Source: Actinomycetes bacterium | Lineage (GTDB): Bacteria > Actinomycetota > Acidimicrobiia > Acidimicrobiales > SZUA-35 | Assembly (NCBI GenBank): GCA_024227975.1 | Contig: JAAETV010000407.1 | Coordinates: 1 to 16,753, forward strand | DNA length: 16,753 nt | Direction of reading: 5' to 3' | Part shown: piece by piece, positions 13,438-16,753 of the stretch | How positions within the stretch are numbered: the first letter of the stretch is position 1 | Layout of the letters: each line of letters starts with the position of its first letter | Notes under the pieces: model-generated | Told to the model about the DNA's origin: nothing | The model's input: the letters and a program-made list of their open reading frames with translations, nothing else | Database searches by the model: none | Position numbers and translations under genes: made by a program

Positions 13438-14124
13438 TCACTCACACACCTGGTTGGTCATCGATCCCGCTGGGACGGTGCACTCGTAGCGGTTGCCATC
13501 GACGACGGTCCACCGGAGGCGAAGACGTTCGGAGCCGGTTGGGAGCAACAGAGCGACAAAGCGCCGAGCGTGGAATATCCGTTCGGGCCCGAGATCGTGA
13601 GTCTCGTCGATCCGGACTTCGACGTGATCGATATCACCTCCGAAGATGAGGAGATTCCAGGTGCTGTCACCCGCTATCGACTCACGCAGAACGGCGAAGC
13701 CATCATGGTCAAGGCTATCGACGAACTCGGCTTCGATGCAGTGGGCGACAGAGGGGGACCGGTCCGACTCGGCCCAATCGAGACGACCGAATCCCACACA
13801 GAATGAGCTCGTGCTGGCCATCGGCGGGGGTCGTGGGTAGTCGGCCGCCGGATCACCAGGACCTTCGAGGGCGAGCCAGTCGACGGCGAATGGGTCACCG
13901 AAGTATGTCTCGACAGGATGGATCTCACCCGGCCGGCCCCCAACGGCACCGGGTAGCCACAGGAAACCTACGTAGACGACGAACACCACGGCGATGATCT
14001 TCGTGGTTTGCCGCCGGGGCAACCGATTCGACCGTCGCTGCTCGGGTCGTGAATCGGCAACGCCATCGAGCAGTTCGATCGATGCCGAGCACTGACCGCT
14101 AGGTCGCTCACTGGCAGCCTCCAT
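13438..14124 (-). CDS. Membrane-anchored protein of unknown function
   Basis: No family is recognised. The 228-residue protein has a polar cytoplasmic N-terminus (about 1-41) ending in a basic run (RRSNRLPRRQTTK). One membrane helix follows (about 43-60, IIAVVFVVYVGFLWLPGA), then an external domain of about 165 residues. That domain has four cysteines (C109, C129, C215, C227), enough for two disulfides. Its predicted beta-rich character (DHVEVRIDETHDL, RLRLRWTVVDGNRYEC) suggests a small folded ectodomain. It lies 103 bp upstream of the kinase gene on the same strand and may be co-transcribed with it as a partner or substrate (inference). A plus-strand frame covering 13207-13806 is antisense to both genes and was rejected. 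No ribosome site precedes ATG 14124. Confidence 0.7.
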   Translation of the reverse strand: MEAASERPSGQCSASIELLDGVADSRPEQRRSNRLPRRQTTKIIAVVFVVYVGFLWLPGAVGGRPGEIHPVETYFGDPFAVDWLALEGPGDPAADYPRPPPMASTSSFCVGFGRLDWAESDRSPSVAHCIEAEFVDSLDHDGFAVLRESIAGDSTWNLLIFGGDIDHVEVRIDETHDLGPERIFHARRFVALLLPTGSERLRLRWTVVDGNRYECTVPAGSMTNQVCE

Positions 14125-14130
14125 AGCAAA

Positions 14131-14136
14131 AGACTA
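14131..14136 (-). promoter_or_regulatory. Candidate -10 for a leaderless transcript of the 228-residue protein gene
   Basis: TAGTCT on the minus strand ends six nt before the ATG at 14124, placing +1 on the start codon. A good -35 was not seen. Confidence 0.3.
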
Positions 14137-14340
14137 GAAGACTCGGGCGTTGGTGGACAGCGGCCTACGGGTGGCCAGGACCATGGGCCGTCCACCCGGT
14201 TGTATCCGGGTGACCCTCTCGTCGCCACCATGCGACGGTTGTGTTGCGATCAGCCGAATACGGTCGTCATCTTGGCACCAGGTGGCCATCTGGAACGTCA
14301 GAGCTATTGACCATCGACTGACGAAGCGAAAGGTAGTGCC

Positions 14341-14553
14341 GTGATGTTGGCCATTCGACCCATGATGGATCACTCCTCCTATCAGCCCGCGGCCGGCGTG
14401 AACGACAGCTCACGGACGGGCCACTGTGGCGGCTACGACGCCTGGGTCGAGGGCGTGATCTACTACACACCTGATGGCGATGGCTACGTCCTCTACACAA
14501 GGTCTCGGCCGAGCGAGGACCATACCTCTATAGCCGGGCTGGCTGGGAGCTGA
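14341..14553 (+). CDS. Possible small ORF or remnant (70 codons)
   Basis: This is a weak call in the 445-bp gap 14125-14569. The frame begins GTG-ATG with AAGG 7 nt before the GTG. It encodes a plausible-looking stretch (YDAWVEGVIYYTPDGDGYVLYTRS). Just past it another frame reads protein-like text (GPYLYSRAGWELTRIS) at about 14517-14565. The two together would read as one domain interrupted by a frameshift. No family is recognised, and the first part of the gap (14125-14340) holds only short competing frames on both strands. It may be a small gene, a decayed gene or chance. Confidence 0.3.
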   Translation: MMLAIRPMMDHSSYQPAAGVNDSSRTGHCGGYDAWVEGVIYYTPDGDGYVLYTRSRPSEDHTSIAGLAGS

Positions 14554-14569
14554 CCAGGATCAGCGGTTG

Positions 14570-16654
14570 TCAGTCCCCAATCGTGGCGATGGCAGCCAAA
14601 GTACGCTCGGCGTCCTCTCGCATTGACTCGCTCGTCGTGCTCATCTCGGAGGCCAGCTCGTCGACTGACGCGACCGCTTCGGTCACTGAGCTGGCTCTGC
14701 TGGAGTCCCTCTCCAAGACACTGGCCAGATCCCGTGCCCTCGACGCCATCTGATCGAATGCGCTGCTCAGCTCTCGGATGCGGTTGCCTTCGTCCTGCGC
14801 CAACTCTGCGGTCTTGGCAACGCTCGAAGAGGTCGAGGTCGCGAGTTCCACGATGTTGCCGAGGACCTCGCCGGCCAGCTCAACTGTGCTCGCTGTATCG
14901 ACCTTTGACCGGTTGACCATCGTCCGTATCTGATCAAGGGCGTCAAGCGTGTTCACAGCGAGCCCCTTTACCTCGGAGGCAACGACGTTGAAACCGTGGC
15001 CGGCTTCACCTGCACGCTCGGCCTCGATGGCGGCGTTGAGAGCGAGGAGGTTGGTCTTCCTGGCGATATCTCCAATCATGCCCACCACCTGCTCGATCTG
15101 TTCCGACTGCTCGGCGATGGCCGATATCCGCACCTGCAGCTCCCTGCGACCGTCCAAGGCGACCGAGGTCGATTCGACCGATGTCGCATCCGCCGATCGG
15201 GCGGCGTCAATCGTCGTGCCGATGTTGGTCAATACAGTGTTGAGCGTCACCGCTGCCGTCTCGCTCTCGTCGAGGAACTCCTGGGCGCTCAGCGCTGACC
15301 GCCCGAGAGAGCGCTCCATCAGCTGGGTCTCACGTGAGGTGTCACTCAGATCTGACGCCAGGCCGGTGCTCCGCTCGGCCAAGTCTCCCATCGACGTCGC
15401 CAGTCGCTCCGACGTCTCGGTTACGGTGCCAAATGTGGTTGATTTCAGGTCGCCCAGGATGTCGGATAGCTCACTCTTGACGTGATGCTCGGACTCGTTC
15501 AATCCCACTCGCTCGTCTTCTGCCGATACCTTGATGGTGATCATGGCGTCGAGCACCCATAGCAACGCCAAGGGCACCCCGAAGGCGACCCCCAATGCGA
15601 CCGAGACCCCCACCAACTGCTCAAAGACCTGCGCTGAGCGGGTGAGGCCGGTTCCCATCGCGTCGAGGTCGCCGAACAGACCGACGGCAATGGTGCCCCA
15701 GATCCCAGCGCTGAGGTGCACCGGGACGGCACCGACTGCGTCGTCGATCTTGAGCTTGATGAGCAGTTCCTCGATTCCCAGGACCAGCACGCCAGCAATC
15801 GCGCCGACTATCAGAGCATTGGTCGTCGACAGGACATGCGCTCCTGCAGTGATCCCGACCAGGCCGCCAAGGGAGCCATTCATGGCCGAGGTCGGCACCA
15901 CGTATCCGTTTCGGATGTAGCCGGCCAACAGAGAAACCAGCATCCCCGCGGACGCGCCGATCATCGTGATGATCACCACCCTCGCTACCTGGTCGTTGAA
16001 GGCCAGGGTGCTGCCGCCGTTGAACCCGAACCATCCCATCCACAAGATCAGCACCCCGAAGATGGCCATAGGCAGGTTGCTTGGCGTGATCGGTCGGTGT
16101 TCGCCATCCGGTCCGAACACACCGGTCCGAGGACCGAGCACCAAGACCGAGGCAAGGGCTGCTGCGCCCCCAACGCCGTGGACCACAGTCGAACCGGCAA
16201 AGTCGACGAATCCCCGCTGAGCCAACCATCCCCCACCCCAGATCCAGTGACCGATGACTGGGTAGACCATGGCCATGATCAACACGATCCACATGTAGGC
16301 AGAGAATTTTAGCCGCTCGGCAACAGCACCGGAGATGATCGTGACTGTCGTTCCCGCGAACGCAGCCTGGAATAGGAAGAACACGATGGTCGGTGGCGCC
16401 GCGGCTGCCAGGTCAGGAGCGATATCACCCGAACCCCACCATCCGTTGCCGACCGAGCCGAACATGACCGAAAAGCCGATCAACCAGAACAACAGCACGG
16501 CGCAACCGAGGTCGACCAGGTTCTTCACCGCAACGTTGATGTAGTTCTTGGCCCTGACGAGCCCAGCCTCTAGGAACAGGAAACCTGCCTGCATGAAGAA
16601 CACCAGAAACGTGCACACCAGCACCCAGAGCACGTCGAAGTCGGTCTCACCCAT
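14570..16654 (-). CDS. amt: Ammonium transporter (Amt) fused to methyl-accepting chemotaxis signalling domain
   Basis: The product has 694 residues. Residues about 1-375 are a full Amt channel. The pore residues are all present by alignment to AmtB motifs: outer Phe gate F99, W139 (HWIWGGG), D151, twin His H159 (STVVHG) and H313 (VPVHLS), F211 and S215 (GFNGGS). The usual Amt tail (EDERVGLNESEH) is kept and runs into a coiled coil. Residues about 400-694 form a receptor signalling domain with the conserved hairpin tip (IARKTNLLALNAAIEAERAGEAGHGF, 529-555, shown here as a motif span) followed by NVVASEVKGLA. There is no HAMP domain and no CheR/CheB tail peptide. It probably reports ammonium flux or occupancy to CheA/CheW-like partners (inference). 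ATG 16654 (MGETDFDVLW) has AAAGG 10 nt upstream; the frame is open to 16750. Confidence 0.93.
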   Translation of the reverse strand: MGETDFDVLWVLVCTFLVFFMQAGFLFLEAGLVRAKNYINVAVKNLVDLGCAVLLFWLIGFSVMFGSVGNGWWGSGDIAPDLAAAAPPTIVFFLFQAAFAGTTVTIISGAVAERLKFSAYMWIVLIMAMVYPVIGHWIWGGGWLAQRGFVDFAGSTVVHGVGGAAALASVLVLGPRTGVFGPDGEHRPITPSNLPMAIFGVLILWMGWFGFNGGSTLAFNDQVARVVIITMIGASAGMLVSLLAGYIRNGYVVPTSAMNGSLGGLVGITAGAHVLSTTNALIVGAIAGVLVLGIEELLIKLKIDDAVGAVPVHLSAGIWGTIAVGLFGDLDAMGTGLTRSAQVFEQLVGVSVALGVAFGVPLALLWVLDAMITIKVSAEDERVGLNESEHHVKSELSDILGDLKSTTFGTVTETSERLATSMGDLAERSTGLASDLSDTSRETQLMERSLGRSALSAQEFLDESETAAVTLNTVLTNIGTTIDAARSADATSVESTSVALDGRRELQVRISAIAEQSEQIEQVVGMIGDIARKTNLLALNAAIEAERAGEAGHGFNVVASEVKGLAVNTLDALDQIRTMVNRSKVDTASTVELAGEVLGNIVELATSTSSSVAKTAELAQDEGNRIRELSSAFDQMASRARDLASVLERDSSRASSVTEAVASVDELASEMSTTSESMREDAERTLAAIATIGD

Positions 16655-16753
16655 CGTCGCTACACCTTTGCCTCGAAAAGTCTCCCTCGATATCGGCCGG
16701 AACTGGATGGTATTTAGGACAGGGTGGTTGCGAGTGGTTCCGAGCACCACTTC
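16655..16753. other. Upstream region of the Amt-MCP gene, cut by the window edge
   Basis: Only 99 bp are visible. The minus strand has TAAATA as a possible -10 about 55 nt before the ATG, without a convincing -35. No GGGAAC-N17-CGACCT motif and no nitrogen-regulator site was recognised. Confidence 0.3.

Noticed and set aside
13207..13806. 199-codon plus-strand open frame
   Set aside because: It runs antisense across the N-terminus of the kinase and most of the 228-residue membrane protein, lacks a ribosome site, and its product has no recognisable domain.
1..16753. CRISPR array, IS element, phage or toxin-antitoxin module
   Set aside because: No regularly spaced repeats with unique spacers, no transposase or integrase motifs, and no terminal inverted repeats were seen. 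The only repeats are inside coding sequence of the WD40 and PCu(A)C genes.

Overview
The window is high-GC DNA from what looks like a free-living actinobacterium, possibly of the class Acidimicrobiia. The reasons are inference from gene content: GTG/TTG starts, apparently leaderless promoters, many lipoproteins, a zinc-finger anti-sigma factor with four membrane helices, and an eukaryotic-type kinase. No rRNA, tRNA, IS element, phage gene or CRISPR array was found.

Layout. (1) 1-3311, minus strand: a four-gene operon with overlapping stops and starts. In transcription order it encodes a lipoprotein, a membrane-fusion adaptor with a peptidoglycan-binding-like segment, a MacB/LolD-type ATPase and an FtsX/MacB-type permease that is cut by the window edge. 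A -35/-10 pair sits immediately upstream of the lipoprotein. (2) 3482-4147, plus: a hemolysin III/PAQR-family membrane protein. 4188-4484, minus: a small acidic lipoprotein. (3) 4649-8960: a copper and cytochrome-oxidase-assembly module. One plus-strand operon carries a CoxB-type cytochrome c lipoprotein, a SCO1/SenC copper chaperone, a cupredoxin lipoprotein and a five-helix membrane protein with a WHDHRTHWM motif. Facing it is a PCu(A)C copper chaperone, followed by an ECF sigma factor and its divergent zinc-finger anti-sigma factor. (4) 9289-10518, minus: a secreted protein with four IPT/TIG domains. (5) 10965-14124, minus: a membrane Ser/Thr kinase with an external seven-bladed WD40 propeller, preceded by a membrane-anchored protein of unknown function. 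(6) 14570-16654, minus: an ammonium transporter fused to a chemotaxis-receptor signalling domain.

The main result is a probable regulon readable from the DNA alone. The motif GGGAAC-N17-CGACCT, with exactly the same spacing, occurs three times. The sites lie upstream of the cytochrome c/SCO/cupredoxin operon (4613-4640, plus), the PCu(A)C gene (7688-7715, minus) and the anti-sigma gene (8305-8332, plus). This is the form expected of an ECF sigma promoter (GGAAC ... CGAC). It suggests that the sigma factor at 7764-8282 drives copper delivery and its own anti-sigma factor. It also moves the anti-sigma start to the ATG at 8340. The signal sensed is not shown by the sequence. Outward-facing histidines in the anti-sigma membrane domain make extracytoplasmic copper a reasonable guess.

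Two multidomain sensors are also notable: the kinase-TM-WD40 protein, and the Amt-MCP fusion, which keeps the ammonium-pore residues and ends in a complete receptor hairpin without a HAMP domain.
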